A DNA stretch of 64,000 nucleotides from Spongospora subterranea (Eukaryota; Endomyxa; Phytomyxea; Plasmodiophorida; Plasmodiophoridae): positions 1-64,000 of the forward strand of contig OUQQ01000006.1 of the NCBI GenBank assembly GCA_900404475.1, written 5' to 3'. Position 1 is the stretch's first letter, and every line of letters starts with the position of its first letter. The notes beneath the pieces are model-generated. The model had not been told where the DNA came from, ran no database searches, and worked only from the letters and a program-made list of their open reading frames with translations. Shown here piece by piece: positions 21,312-35,357 of this stretch. The translations under genes were made by a program, and so were the position numbers.

Positions 21312-24300
21312 ATGCCAATGCCATTCTCGTACACGACATCTGGCATTCCTTACTATTCTTTTGAAAAAGGTCCGGATTTGGGCAACGATCGCCCACGAGT
21401 CTGTGGATATTCTGCTGTCGGAACTCCTCTGGTTACGGAAATGGCAGCATTGATGCCGCGACCATCAGCATTTACCCAGTCAGGTCTAGCCCAATCTCCC
21501 AGAACGTATTGTTTGGACTGAATGAACGCGTAGGAGTCCCATATTATTATGCTTCCTGGCTTGTCAACTTCATACAGCTGTGTATTGATGGGCTATGTCA
21601 AATGCACAATGTCCAAACGGATTTATATCCTGTTTGGGAATCCTCCAAAGTTCTCACACCTCAAGCAGCTGCCGTTCCTACTGACAAGCTGTACCAAATT
21701 TCGTTCTCTACTGATGAATTGGTTTTTTCATCAATGCTTTCCCCGCAAACAGTCCCTGTTACTCTCGAACTTTTGCGCAGGCACAATCAACATGATTCTC
21801 CAGATTCTGTTAGCGTCATGTTTTTTTCTAATCCATACGAAATATTTACGTGCTCTCCGAATCGCTGTTTACTAACAGTTGGGAAGCCTGCTACGATTGA
21901 GATTACGTTTTCTCCAATGATATGCGAGACAAAATCGTCCTACGTGAATGGAGCAATTGAGGTGCTTGACGACGCCGGAATAAATTGTGGTCAAGCTCGA
22001 CTGAATGCATTCTGCGGTCCATGGGTGAAGTTCGACGCTCAAAGCCTACCTCGAGTTTGGTGTGAAATACAAATTTCACGGGCCGTTTCAGTCTCATTAG
22101 AGAACCTCACAGCTAAAGATGTTTTCTGTAGGCTCGCAATCAAACATTCAACTGAATTTGTTCTGGAGGTATCCATATTCCGACTTTAATATTTGTTCTA
22201 CACTCATCACCATATTCAGGAAGATGATGTTTTGATTGCACCGTATTCAGCGGAACCAGTATTTGTCAGATTTTGTCCCAAGCAGAACGGTCTTTGCCAT
22301 GGGTTCCTATGTGTTACTTCAGACGATCACCCTGACATGCAATTCGAGATAACGGCTCATGGAGGGTCCCAGATGGTTTTTGAAGTTCCGGCCAACGACG
22401 CTTCAACGCTTGCTTCCGTAACAGACACGCCTGTGCTGGTTTCTGTCCCAAAACCTATCGATGTTCCTCCGGAACCTAAAGACGCACATGCACTTCGCAA
22501 GCAGCTTCTCATTGAGAAAAAAACAGCCGAGTCGAAAATCAAGTCAAAGATTTTGCCGACGACGTCTACACCAACAGTCGTTAAAATGAGGTATTTTGTA
22601 AAAGCGGCTGTGCTGTATTTACGTATCGAGTTTTACTTGCAGGAAACAAGTCGCAAATAAGGACAACGTTCCCAATGCTGTTGAACCAGTAAAAATTTCC
22701 AAGGTGGTGAATAGTGGGGATTCAGTTCAACCCAGTGGGGATGAAGTGAAGGTTGACTTTGGTGTTTTGCAAAAAGGCGTTACATATTCCACAAGTTTCA
22801 GCATCAAAAACCGAATGGTTTATGTGATCCGCGGCGGTTATACTTTGTTCTGACGCTGGGTATTTGTTTGCAGAAAGCAGAATCTGTTTTGTTTTCTCAC
22901 TTCTTGTCAAACGGGGTGTTTTGTTGCACTAATCTATGGCATGAAGTCAAAGGTAATTCTAACGCCAGTATTGAGGTCAAAGCAGCTGTCGAATCAACAG
23001 CACCGAGTGGTTACATAACCGATGAGCTAGTATGGTGCTGTCAGTTTTCAACGACATTTGAACTGATGACATTTTCAGAAAGTTTCATGGCCTGATTGCT
23101 GCAATTCTCATGTGGCAGTTGCAGCGTTTATTGGATGCCCTCTAGAAGTATTATCGTCGCATTACTCTTTCTTCCCACCATCACAAGTAGGAAATATCTC
23201 AGTTATGACAATCTTGGTCCGGAATCTTTCATGCTATCGGCTGTCGTGGTAAGGAACCTACGAATTGTATATGTAAAACTCATATCGTCACAATATAGGC
23301 GCATCGAATTTGCGGATATGGACATCGAGAAGGGCTTCTTTTTCACTGGATGCACGATCAAAGAGTCGCTCGAAGCTGCCAAGTATGACTTGTTTAATCA
23401 AGTTATAGAGGGCTTCGAGTGTAAAAAGATATCTATTGGATTCATTGCAAATTGTATGGGTCCATCATGGGCTCGTCTTCAAGCCCAGATTCAAGTCAGT
23501 CAATTCATTTCCACATCAAACTTCTCCCGACAAACGAAATATAGGTCCCATTCGATGGGGATGTGATGGTAGCTGACATGGGTGTTGGTGGCTCCATCGC
23601 ATATGTTATCGGAATCGGGCTCGAACCGTCAGAGATAGATGGAGCACGAATTCAAAAACTTCAACAATGGCTGGACTTCTTCATAAACGACCGGCTATCA
23701 CCCGGGAATGCCCCACCTCCGGGTTACAACAATGGGAGTGCTGTCGCCAAGCGAGTTGTGTCGAGTAACGCCTATGATGCGCTGATCGCAGATCCAGCAT
23801 CTATTGAAATTATTACAAATGAAACCGACGGTAAAAGACGAGGCGCCTCGTCATTCCTTATAAGAAAACAGCACAGTAATCTTTCGCCTTCAGAGATTAC
23901 TGTTTTTTGCTCCAATGGTAAGGCATTCATATATTCTTTATGATTTTTGAAGATCTCAAATAGGAATAACCTCGTCCTCAATCACCTCATCGTTAATGCA
24001 CGTGGACGTTGCATTGCCAGCTTCCGATTCAATATCGATCGGATTTGTGTGTATTGTAAACCTCGAGTCATCGTGCTTCGTTAGTTTACCTGTTGTATCT
24101 ATGCCATCTTCATCGATTTACACTCATCCGACATCGGATATTGCGTTTGGATCATCATATGTCGGCGTACCTGTCACAAAATGGATCACTGTTTGCAATC
24201 CGTGTCACTTCAAGCAAAAGCTGGCTGCTTCTTTGCGGCAAGGTCTGTAAAATAAGAAACCGTTTTCGAGTTATACTGCTTACCTATTGCATTACAGCGG

Positions 24301-27300
24301 AGAGCGTAATGTCTCCATTTTCGTTGAGTTTGAAAGGTTCAGTGGAGCTTGGACCGTTTGAATCCATCAATATGACAGTTACATACGATGCCTCAAATCA
24401 AGGGCTTTCCGAGGCGGCAATCGATCTGGTCATGACGGTGATGGAAATTGGACATTCATCCACGAAAACGGTATCAATGAGAGCGATGTGTTTTGCACCT
24501 GTGGAAGCAAACCCGGCGACGTCAATCGATTTTGGTAAGCAACCCCAAGGCTCACCTGGAGTTGAATATTGAAAGGTTTGCAGGAAGCGTGCCAACTGGA
24601 TTCCAAGCATTGATTGAGCTCCCGTTTACCAATAGAGGTATTGTTGACCAAAGCGTTCACGTCTGCGCCGAACTTCCTTTCACTGCGCATAAGGACTCAG
24701 TAAGTAATTGGTCGTTGTTCTTTCATACAATGACCATATACCACACCAGGTTGTTATCGCGAAAAGGGAATCTTCGAGTATTTCGCTCATGTACAAGCCA
24801 ACGAAAAGTGGAAGTCATTCTCATTTTTTTTATGTGAAAGCTGGCAAATCGTTAGTTCAGGTACGCGTTAATTCGTCGTGGCTTTAGTTGAATCTCACAT
24901 CGGTCTAGATACCTGCTCGTGCTCAGACAGGCACTCTGAGTCTTGCATTCGCCAACGTCAAGGCTGAACAAATTGACTTCGGTGTCCAACAAAAGGGAAC
25001 AGTTACAACAAAGTTTTTGTTGCTAACTAACGTGGGAACACTTCCAGCGACGGTTACAAATCTTCATAACATAACTCTAGGAAATAAGTTCTTTAAGATT
25101 AAGGTCTAGAGCTAGATGTTTAGTCATTAGATTGAACAACTCAGTGCTATCAGGTATGCGGTGTAGTTCGCCGCACTCACACCATTCCGCCAGCCAAAAC
25201 CAGCAAGCATCCACTTCATGTTCTCAAAAATCGAATCGAAGATGCGGTCCGAATCCTCAACGTGCTGCAGGCCTCGAAGGAGCCACTAAATGTTGCTTGG
25301 TCTGAGCCGACCACCGCATCTGAAGGATCTCAGTTAGGTTGGGTAGTTCCCCCTTTACAAGCCCTGTACATTCGGGTTCAGTTCATAGCGCGCCATCAAG
25401 GTGTCCAATCTGTCGTTGTGCCCATAGAATACGCACAGGTATGACTCAGTTTTCATCGGCGTAGTTCTCTCTGACGTGAGTCTCAAGGGTCGTACACGCA
25501 ATGCGCTAAATGCATCGATGTCTATACGCTATCTGCCGTCTGACGTTGATGCGGATAAGTTAACCTCTGCTCAAATTATGCAACTGTCCCTGGAACTGAT
25601 CCCGTCAAGGTATCATGATCAATATTTCGGTTATGAACAAATGATATTTATAACTGTACAGGCGCATCCGTTGCGAATTACGTGGAAGAGGACTGGGCAA
25701 AATAATCATCATGACACCGCAAATCGACTTCGATGTTATTCCTGCGTTCAAAGCCGCAATACAGACTTCTCGGCTAACGCCAGGTTCAAAGAAGACCCAA
25801 CTTGCCAACCAGAAAACCGCGAGTTCCGCAAATATTCGCAAGTTAATTTTGGTAAACGCCAGTTTTACTCTGCAATCGGCAGCAATCATTCAGGTTCGAC
25901 TGCCTGTGGTTCTGGTTCAACCATATCGACTCAATGGTTCTAGATTTCCAGCAAATGCTTTACTGCAAAAATCGGCTCTTGGAACATTACGCCTGGTGCT
26001 GAGTTGTCAATACCAGTGTCGTTTCTACCTTCCACGACCGATATTCCTTATTCAGCGTCGCTTCTGGTTCGGCATGATTTCGGGGATGAAAACGTCATAC
26101 TGAAAGGTATTGGTGGAGACGTCAGGCTGAGGTTTAGCGGATCGTGCCCCACCATGAAGTCTACAAGCGGTGTTGAAGTGCGAGATAAGGTCGGGGACGA
26201 ATCCGTTTGACTGCCCCCGGTTGCTGTCATCGAACATGAAGATTTCTTAGGTAGTGATAGAAAACCGTGGCCTTTTATCTGGAATGGTAAAGCTTTCATG
26301 TGGACATTCTGGTCCATTTGGTCTGATTGACGAATTGAATGGGCGTGTGCGCGAATTATCGATTCTAATGTTGCCGAATTCGTCCCATGAATTGACTGTG
26401 ACATTTGCATCGAACGAGTGCGAGTTGATGAACGGGACGCTGACTGCAGAATGGGAGCCTACTGTCGGGGCGCCAACCAAGGAAATAACTTTACCACTTT
26501 CAGGTAAAGTTGGGATTGCGAAACTCAGCTCAAAGATAAAAAAGATCAAATTTTCTGTTGCTCTTGTAAATGTCGCTTTCAAAAAGGAGATACAACTGAC
26601 AAATTCGGTATTAATCTTGATGTTCATAAACATGAAATTGAATCTGAATATGCATGGGAACAGGGCGACTCTGTTTGTCGTTGGAAATGCCGACGAACGG
26701 ACACCCTGTGGGTGTTGCCAGAATTTGGCGAAATTCACCCTGATGCCAGTATGAATGTCACAGTTTGGCTTCGTTCACATGAGGTAATCGTTGAGCTTTG
26801 ACCGCCTACTATCGCTTTTTCTCATTTATTGCCAGGTGGGAGCCTCTTCTGGTTCAGTCATATTCCGATCCGATGGCGGAAATCTGACAATACCAGTTTC
26901 TGCAAATGTAACTGTTCCACAGTTGAGCGTCAAAGGGTCTCTTGTACACGATTTCGGTATTGCTCGTATAAATCAACTGTCGTCCCATGTGATTGAGTTA
27001 GTCAACGCCGGCCGTAACTCCATCAGCGTTGCCATAGCTTTTGAACAACAATGCGATGAGGTTAGCAGCTCTATTCTGTTGATGCGTCAGGATATGTGAT
27101 TGACAACGATTAAAGATACTATATAGCCGGTCATCTGCAATATCTTTGGCTGCCGTCCTTCAATCTGATCCAGACTTAACTGCTGAACAACGACAAGTGC
27201 ATGAGGACCTGTACAGAAGTACGTTGAAGCCGCTGATATCGCAAGAGTTTTCCATCCGGGAATGGTTCAAGCAGATGGAACCCGATCAGGTCATATTCCA

Positions 27301-30300
27301 GTTCACAGTTTGATATGGTCGCCCATCTTTAACACCCTTTCTTGATAGACATTTAGGATAGAAATATGCTGTCGCCCTACCGTTTCAAACCAGGTTTTTT
27401 TCACTCAATATTCCATTGTCAGTGGAATATTATCTGGCAGAGAATATATACCGATGGAGCGCATGACTGGGTCCATTTCATGTACTGGTGGTTTTTCCAA
27501 TTTGCAAATTCACACACAGCCAATGCAGAATAACCCTCAGGTACTACCGGCGCTGCTCGCTTGTGGTCTTCCAGCACTATTTAACCTACACCAGCAGACC
27601 CAACTAGCGTCTTGGACGGATGATTCAGTAATCAATTCTGTGCTAGCTGCTGAAACACCAGCGGGCGGTCTTGCCACCATCTCCTTCGGACTCCTACAAA
27701 TTCATTCAGTTCGAACAGATGACGCAACTCTATCTTTATCAAACGATGGCAACATGGAATGCGACTTTGAGATAGCAGACTATCCGAACCATCCTGACAA
27801 CACCGCAGCATCAGCAGGGATGTTTATTTTGAATCCAGATGGCGGTACCCTTGGGCCTGGTGAAAACGTGAGTGTCATAGTTTGTCTCGCGTCAAGATTG
27901 CTCACATTTTTTATCAAACACAGATTCGTATAAACGTTAGAATTTCGCCAACAACGAGTGGGTTCTTTCAACGTCAGCTGTTAGTAACATCTCCAACATG
28001 GAAAGCAAGAATTCCCCTCTGCTTAAGAGCGGTCGCCGACGACAAGTTGTTGGAAGTTGACTGTTCGTCTCTATCTTTTGGCAGACGGCAAACCGGATCC
28101 ATTCACTCCCTTTCGATAAAGTTATTCACGAGTGGACGGTTTTCCTTCGATTACGCTAGTGAAGTTAGTGTGGATGAGTCAGCCATTCTCGATTACAAGC
28201 AAACTCTTGAAACCAAGCAAATGACTGCGGTATGCTTGACCAATCGTATCTGATGGGTATCTGTTAATATTCTGATAGGTAATGGAACATTCTCCAATCC
28301 CCCCTGAATGTCTTGTTTCTGATCCATGCAACACCGTTTCTCCATTTACACTGATAAACGGTTCTGGGACAGTAGCGTCCAAATCATATTCGATCATCGA
28401 AGTACAATTCCGTCCTGATATAATCTGGACCAACTGGCCGGCGCTTTTTCAGGTAAACAATTCGTTTATGCTGCACTTTTGGCGTCTCACAACATTGCAA
28501 GGTTCGCATTCGATGGTCAGGAGATCAGATTGTAGTTCCAGTATCCGGTTTATCGGGCTCAGCGAAGATCGAACTGAAATTTCCAAAGCAGCAGGGAATT
28601 TTAGATTTTGGAGCGGTTATTACCGGTCATACACATTGGGCTGATATAGTTTGCATCAATTCTGGGTCGCTTCCGCTGGATTTCCGAGTTCAGTGTTCAG
28701 ACCGGGATGTGGTCGGATTAAAATTGAAGATAGGTGCAGTTCATGCAATTGAAGTAAACATAATCACGACCAAATCTGTTCAAGTTCTAATCCTGGGTGG
28801 TGCAGGCTGGGCAATCATTGCCTCTTTCCTTGAGCATTTTGCTAACGACTCCGGGTCCCTTCACGTCTAGCGTCGATCTAATCACTGATATCGGGGCGTT
28901 TACTATCCCCATCGCCGCCACTGGGGCGTTGTTTGACTATAAGATCGAAGGTGAGTTCGACTTCGGGGAAACTCCCATCAACAAGTCGACCACGATGTCC
29001 ATACGGTTGATCAATTCTGGAGATCTCACTGCTCTATTCAAAATGTCGTTTAGTCAATTGGATATGGAACAAGCGTAAATCCTGTTTCCGTTTCACAATA
29101 CGCCAGCGGTTAAAACTGCATCTAGATTTGTACTCTTGATTAATGATCAGGAAGGGGCTTCAGTGCTAGAACTGGAAAGTCAATCCAGCGCATCTATCAG
29201 CATACGCTTTTTCTCAACATTACCCGCGATGTTTGTTGATTGTTTCTTGATATTGGAGCCAAATGTACAGGGATTTTTTCAAAAAAGCAAAAACGTGCGA
29301 ATCATTATCATAGTTGTAGTGGACTCAGTTCTTATTAAGACCAATTGTCAGGTCCCCGTCTCAGCCAGTGCCTGCGTGATGTCAATGGGGTTAGACGATT
29401 CGTCAAATGTTGATTTGGGTATGAACATGAGATACCGTTTTTTGTTGCGATCAGTGCCGAATGCATGTTTGGTTAGGGTTCGTAACGCTAGGTGAAATCG
29501 TAGTCCTGGAAAGACGACTATTCAATGCCACTAACACGGCCCTGAATTATCAATGGGAAATGACATCCAGGGCACCGGAGAGAGGGAATTCGTGCTGGAG
29601 TATCAGCCCGCAAGAAGGAACAATTGATAAGCACGGGGATGATAAATTTGAGATTTATTTTCAGTCATCAGAAGGCTTTGCCTCTGACAGTTTTGATGAG
29701 GTTAATAGTTTCTCAGTAATAAGGACTTCCCCTTAGAGTTGACAGCGTCAACTATTCTCAGGTGGACCTTGCGCTGATCAATACAACAGTAGGCAGCACC
29801 GATGCAAGAATATCGCTAAGAGCTGCAGTCGGGCGCCCGATGCTGTTAGTGACACTAGGCAACGGCAGAGTATCATATCCAGACAGAATACATTTTGGGA
29901 AATACAGAATTGGGGGTCGCCCAGGGTAATATTGCACGTCACTTGATCAGATTATTGTTTGAATTTACATGATCGAACAGGTATTGCAGTATTGAGATAA
30001 AAAATGATGGAAGGGGCCGTCTAGATTACAGTGTCAGCATCATGAATAACGATGAGCAACAGTCGATCACCCTTGTTGATGCTAATCGGTCATTGTGCGT
30101 GTTTTTCGTGTTTTCCCTTGGGTTTCTGTTGATACATCTGCAGAATTGCCTTGCCAATCTCGAATGAATCACTATCGACCATGACGTCCGTGCTGATGTT
30201 CGTCAAATTCCGTCCCGAAACACCAGGGCAACATTTAGCGAGACTTGATATAGTTGGTGCTGGTCCTGCAGGAACATGTAGCATTACTGTTGCTGGATCA

Positions 30301-33038
30301 GCTTCATCATTCGCTATTGCCGGCGATTATCCGAGAGAGATAAACCTGGGCATTATCAAAATGGGATCCAGCATCACTTCTGATATTAACATCCATAGTT
30401 TATGTGAGGATGATCAGCCTGTTCTGTAAGTGCAAGTCAACCTTGTGCAACAAATGTCATGACAGATCGCCGGCAGATTATCATGGGGCTCTTCAACAAA
30501 GCGCTTAATGACGCATTTGCCATCGGATGAAGGAGAGGACGACGGTGATGCTGGAGACGAGGTATATTATCTCCATCCTATTCGTCATGATCAGCGTGTG
30601 TTAATGACGCCACGTGCTGCAGTCGATCGAGGTCGTAGATGTGCCCAATATCTGTATCACAGGAAAATGTGGTCAGGGCGCTTTAGCCAGTATATCAAGC
30701 TCGGCATATACGTTGGTCGGTACTCAAAAACCATCGACGCTACCGCCTACCATTACTATCAGTCCTATGATTCTGCATTCGTCATTAGCGAGTTCGATAG
30801 TTGACACTCTAAGTGTTCTATGCCCAGATGAGGCCATCAAGGCTCCAATGTCCCCATACGTTCGGCCAATACAAGGAGGTTAGTGACTGCCCATCGCCAT
30901 AATTCTATCCAGTTTCCGAATTCTTCGTTTAGGGTTGCAGCTTTACATGGACACAATATCGTTGGGCACTGTACCCATTACAGTGTCCTATGCTATTAGC
31001 GTCAAATCGCTTCGGGTCTCATCGACGTTCCTGGAGTTTGCAGAGACCTTAGTTGGACGGCCAGTTTATGAACATATTACAATTACAAACGATGCCGAAT
31101 ATACGATGCCGTTTACATTAACGCCATCCGATCGAAACTTAACTTGTGTTCCGGATTCGGGATCACTTTCGAGCCATGGTCAGAGATTATGATTGCGTTT
31201 ATGCTGTAGCTTACAACATAATAGGGTCCGTTGAGGTGGCGATTACGTTTATGTCGTTGGTCCCGTTTGATACGGATACAGAGCTGAAAGATAACAAGGG
31301 TTCATTGGAAGTTACCTGTATATCACACCCTGCCTTGTTCGAAGATATTCGTATTCAGTGCAACGTGCTTTGCCGAGATTATTGCTTCTTGGCGTCGAAT
31401 CTGGTTCCCGTCCACTTCGACCCAATACTTATCGGTATCTCCCCGATTCAGACGAGAACTATTGCGCTTACAAGCGTTGCAACGGTCCCGATAATCTGTA
31501 AGATTCGCTGGAACGTGGAAGGGAGCCCGCCATTCTCAATTGACCCTTCACTTGGTATCGCGAATCCGATATCGCCATGCTGCTGTGCCATTGACAATAC
31601 AATTGGTCTTTAGTTGATACTGATATAACTTTCGATGTTGATCAAACAAGGCTCATCGAGATCAAGTTCGATTGCTTGAAAGCGGGATCGCATTCAGCGG
31701 CTTTATGCCTTGATACAGCGATAGGCACATTTGACTTGAATGTATCAGGACAGGCGTTTGATCCCCATGTCAGATTATCAGCCGGTAAGATTGATTTCGG
31801 GGTAGTTGCTCAAGATTATCCCCTTCAAAGGTAAGCTTGGAATAAGCGTGGTTTCGGGAATGTTCACTGAATTTTGCCATGGATCAGATCGAGCACGATA
31901 TCAAATCCGTGTCCTCTGCCATTCCTGGTCTCGTCCCCTACTCGTCACCCAGAGTTTCAGATGCTGATAGGGGACCAGGAATCACCCGATACTGCAGTCG
32001 CATTGGGCGCTGGGGAGTCGCTTATTATTCAGGTCAAGTTCAGTCCGGTACTGAAGAAGAAGGCGATTACCCAAATGGATCATTGCACATTCCTCATTTA
32101 CCATGAGGGATGGCCTGAACCGCTAGCAGAGCTTCTTTGCGTTGGCCGAGCAGGAACCATGCAACTAGATTTCTCTAAAGGAACGTTAAGAGTAAGAAAA
32201 TGCTCTCTCTCTCTCTCTCTCTGGTTTTGAAGACAGATAAACTGTGATTCAGTTGGGAAGAATTCCACATCAACGCAGCCATTCCTCGAGCTTCAGCATT
32301 AAGAATACCGGAACGGTTCCAGTTCATTGCTCTATTATGAGTAAGGATTCAAGCGAGCCAGTTAGCGTAATCAACTATGAAACTGGATGGATTAAGTTCG
32401 AACCCAGTAAGTTACTTCATGTGAAAGTAGCAGCGATGCCGGTACCAATGCAGTCTGCTGTTAGGCGAATTTAGCATGGCATCAGGTGACGACTTGACCA
32501 TCCATCTGATAGTGCAACCGATTGCCCAAGGAATGTCTACTTTTGCTTTCCGTGTTGGCCTGTTAGATTCTGTCAAAGAGAAGTTCTGGCACATGCAAAT
32601 ACAATGTACGACGCCGGGTTTTGCTGGTCCATCCCGGTACTCATGGGATTGTTTATAGTATATGGCGACAAGATCATACTATCATCGCAAGCGCATTCCA
32701 TAATGCAGGCGACCGAGCTCGAGTCTGTGGCGTATGTGGAAATAGCCGATAATTACCATGTTCTGGATGTGGTCAAGATGGACGATCGGGTCCATACCGT
32801 ATCGATCCACCACGAACTCGCCATGGTTGATCGAGGCCTTCACGACCCCGACAGCTATCTGGCGCTATCACTGATGCGTCCAGCGGCCACCGCCCCCGAG
32901 ATTATCGGCACGCTGAGGCGATGGTACGCCGATCGGCTACCGCTACGAATGAGTGGGGCATCCCATGCCTCATCGCAGCTCGACGTATTCGAGACGATGC
33001 TGTCGTCGGTCGATCATCACCGCCCCGATCCAACCTGA
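21312..33038 (+). CDS. Giant HYDIN-type protein with many ASH/MSP domains
   Basis: About 11.7 kb on the plus strand stays in one gene: open exons alternate with short introns, with no competing start or stop signals. The product would be about 3,500 residues. It repeats an immunoglobulin-like beta domain of the ASPM-SPD2-Hydin type. Examples of strand A are VKVDFGVLQKGVTYSTSFSI, EFDFGETPINKSTTMSIRL, LEFAETLVGRPVYEHITI and IDFGVVAQ. Examples of later strands are GKPATIEITFSP and ESLIIQVKFSP. Family members (HYDIN, CFAP47, CFAP65) sit on the central pair or axoneme of motile cilia. The C-terminal exon (about 32680-33038) is helical and ends HHRPDPT. I cannot separate HYDIN from CFAP47 without alignment; a calponin-homology domain was not seen. 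Exact exon borders are not all resolved. A CT microsatellite at 32203-32222 lies in one intron. Confidence 0.7.
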
Positions 33039-33084
33039 TCTGATCAATATGAAGAGGCGCGTCATATAAGGGTTGTTGCCGGTT

Positions 33085-33543
33085 TTAATCACGAATTCTA
33101 GATAATAATATATAGTCATTGCCGATTCGCTCAATGGGTATATCCAGCGCCTGGTTCACGGCCTGCGACAGACGATCGCCACAGCACGAGCACCGATTGG
33201 TCTGGACGGCACACGATCGACATAGCGACAATCGGGCCCAATACGTTCTAGTTCCACATTCACACGCTGAGCATGTCGCTATTCTTGGCGCCATACACAT
33301 TCGTGTCGAGTACCGATGCCTTGAACATAATGGTAATCCATCTGCACAACGCTTGGCATCGACGGCGACAGACGCGCCCAACTCTAGACCGTTTTGGTGA
33401 TCAAGTTCATGATCAGCTTTAGTTGATAGTTCCGAATCTTTTCTCGGCTGTTTTGTATCGCCGTCCCCGACTTTATCGATCGTCCCGGTGTGAAACTTGG
33501 TGTTGACCTTCTTATCGGTTGGCCGTTGCTGATCCAGTTGCAT
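33085..33543 (-). CDS. Cys-rich zinc-binding protein, CRIPT-like spacing
   Basis: The single open frame encodes 152 residues. The first half is charged and low-complexity. The second half holds a Cys cluster: ATCSACECGTRTYWARL, then CRSCAVQTNRCSCCGDRL. The spacing C-x2-C-x13-C-x2-C-x6-C-x2-C resembles the C-terminal zinc region of CRIPT, which has C-x2-C-x11-C-x2-C-x6-C-x2-C and acts in the minor spliceosome and microtubule-linked complexes. The N-terminal CRIPT cysteines are not evident, so this may be a different zinc ribbon. It converges on the HYDIN-type gene with only 46 bases between stops. Confidence 0.45.
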   Translation of the reverse strand: MQLDQQRPTDKKVNTKFHTGTIDKVGDGDTKQPRKDSELSTKADHELDHQNGLELGASVAVDAKRCADGLPLCSRHRYSTRMCMAPRIATCSACECGTRTYWARLSLCRSCAVQTNRCSCCGDRLSQAVNQALDIPIERIGNDYILLSRIRD

Positions 33544-33607
33544 TGGGGAATTATGATGAAATCACGACCTGTACCGATAATCGATCTCGCCGATAACGAT
33601 CATGGTT

Positions 33608-34188
33608 ATGGGGTGTTGCCCCAGCCGACGCATAGGGCCGGACGACGACGTCCAGATCGACAACCTGGCGGAACTGGCCGAGAGCGCCTCCAGATCGCAA
33701 GAGGATATCAGGAACGTGGACAACAGTGCCCCATCATCGGCAGCTGATCGTGACCAGAACCCAACAGGGGCGATTATCGCCAACGATCAGGTTACAGATA
33801 TTCATATCGAACCGACACAAGATGACGACGTTAATGGTTCGTGAGATCGTATTCTGGCGTTGATTCCCCGTGCCCCATCGCCGATCTGAACCCGTTGGCG
33901 ACAGCCCTCTTCTCCAAGTACAAAGCCGTCGGGACGCTGAGGATCGGCGAGATCCAGACCATGAACTCGGAGAGCCCCTGGAGGAGGTCCATCATCGATG
34001 GCGGCGGCGGCGACGACGACGATCATCGTCCAGACAGCGATCGCATGAACGAGGTCGGGAATCGTTCCAGACCTCAATGGCCTTCCCTACTCAGATTGTG
34101 GTGTTTTTCACAGCTGGACGTTCTGCGAGTATCGTCCCTGACGCATTATCCGATAATAGATCTAGATTCAGGTGATATTGCACGATGA
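33608..34188 (+). CDS. Small protein with MGCC acylation signal
   Basis: A second in-frame Met at 33608 gives the N-terminus MGCCPSRRIGPDDD, a textbook signal for Gly myristoylation plus Cys palmitoylation. An acidic, disordered stretch follows. The first frame ends at 33844. A GT...AG junction from about 33829 into the open frame through ALFSKYKAVGTLRIGEIQ would extend the protein to a stop near 34188, with a run of Gly and Asp codons. MGCC is also the start of LAMTOR1/p18, the lysosomal Ragulator anchor, but no further LAMTOR1 motif is convincing. It probably encodes a membrane-attached scaffold peptide. The exon structure is uncertain. Confidence 0.4.
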
Positions 34189-34287
34189 TGGACCTGTACG
34201 GGGGGACATGGCGCTACCGCTGTTTATCCGATATATTTAGTGTTGTTGTTGTTTTGTTTTTTCCAAAAAAGAAAATCGGATAATCGT

Positions 34288-34891
34288 TTAACCAAATGAG
34301 TGATCGACACGTCTATCGGTTGTCGTTGACATCGCCGCCAGATGGGGGAGATCGCCAATGGCCAGACCGCTGATCTGGCCCGTACTTGGGGCCGACTGCG
34401 ATTTACAGGCGCGATAGGCGTCTTCTGGCGACAGCCCTTGGACGATATAGTTCAGTCCAGGGATCCATCGGGGATAGACTTCTTGGGCCAAACTCAGATA
34501 CCATTTCACTGGCGACGATATGTCCAGAGCCTAAAACCGCCTTGTCAATATAGGTCGAAATTGTTAATGGCGAATTGTCAACCTGAGTGGACTGAACCGA
34601 CATTTTGAATCGGACTTGGCCGTCGTCGAAATTGAACTCGAAATTGCCAAAGTTGAGGGCGAAATTGACCCGGACCAGGTATTCGGATATGCGGTGGCGG
34701 TGCTGGACGTCGATACGAGCGGGATGGACAACGTAGAACATAACGCCCTGGTCGCGAACACGAATAACACATGATGGTAATCCATCAAGGGAGAATCGGA
34801 ACAGACCGTCGTTCGGCTCTGTAAACGACACTCGCTGGCTGTTCAGCACCGCCCTGACATATTGGGATTTGGCCTGAACCGAGCTGGACAT
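34288..34891 (-). CDS. YbjN-family protein, copy 1
   Basis: Two exons, 34583-34891 and 34288-34530, are joined by a 52-nt GT...AG intron. They give about 183 residues. The core motif VRVNFALNFGNFEFNFDDGQVRFKMSV matches the YbjN / type III secretion chaperone-like fold (GNFELD-x-x-DGEVR-(Y/F)). A helix follows, KWYLSLAQEVYPRW, as in family members where it precedes an aromatic-Pro motif. YbjN proteins are mainly bacterial regulators of stress and motility; eukaryotic members are poorly described. The C-terminal 40 residues are unlike the neighbour at 35358. No signal peptide is seen, so it is probably cytosolic. Confidence 0.6.
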
Positions 34892-35357
34892 CGGTTGTCG
34901 GGTCGACGGGTGGCGAACGGGGGATGGACGATCTGGAGATATATAGATAGGGGGACGAAAGGGGGCTCGATTGGGATCGAGATGATAACTGTGTGATGGG
35001 AATGGGGAATATCGCCCTCACTAAAAGATACAGAGAACAAGAACCCAGAACGAAAACGGACAACGACCACGATATTCCCCATAAAGGAACTTCACTCAAT
35101 CGATGGTGTGTTGATCACCGCTATCTCTCCCAGATCTGCCCCAGGGACTGTCTTAATCCAACCCGAAACCTGTGGCGATATATGAATCTATCTCCACCCG
35201 CCGGACACTTGGCAACAAATGTCTCCTCGCATTTATTAGTGAGAAAAACACCCAATCGACAGCGCGATGGGGAATTGGGTTCGTCCAGGAACGGTGAGAG
35301 CACGATAAAACAGCGAATGAGAGGAGGATGATTGTGAACACGCGAAACAACACACGA
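34892..35357. other. Gap between the two YbjN-family genes
   Basis: About 465 bases contain the promoter of copy 1 and the 3' region of copy 2, both on the minus strand. The open frames here show no domain. Nothing else was recognised. Confidence 0.4.

Noticed and set aside
33608..34188. Firm assignment as LAMTOR1
   Set aside because: Only the MGCC start agrees. The rest lacks the LAMTOR1 helices.
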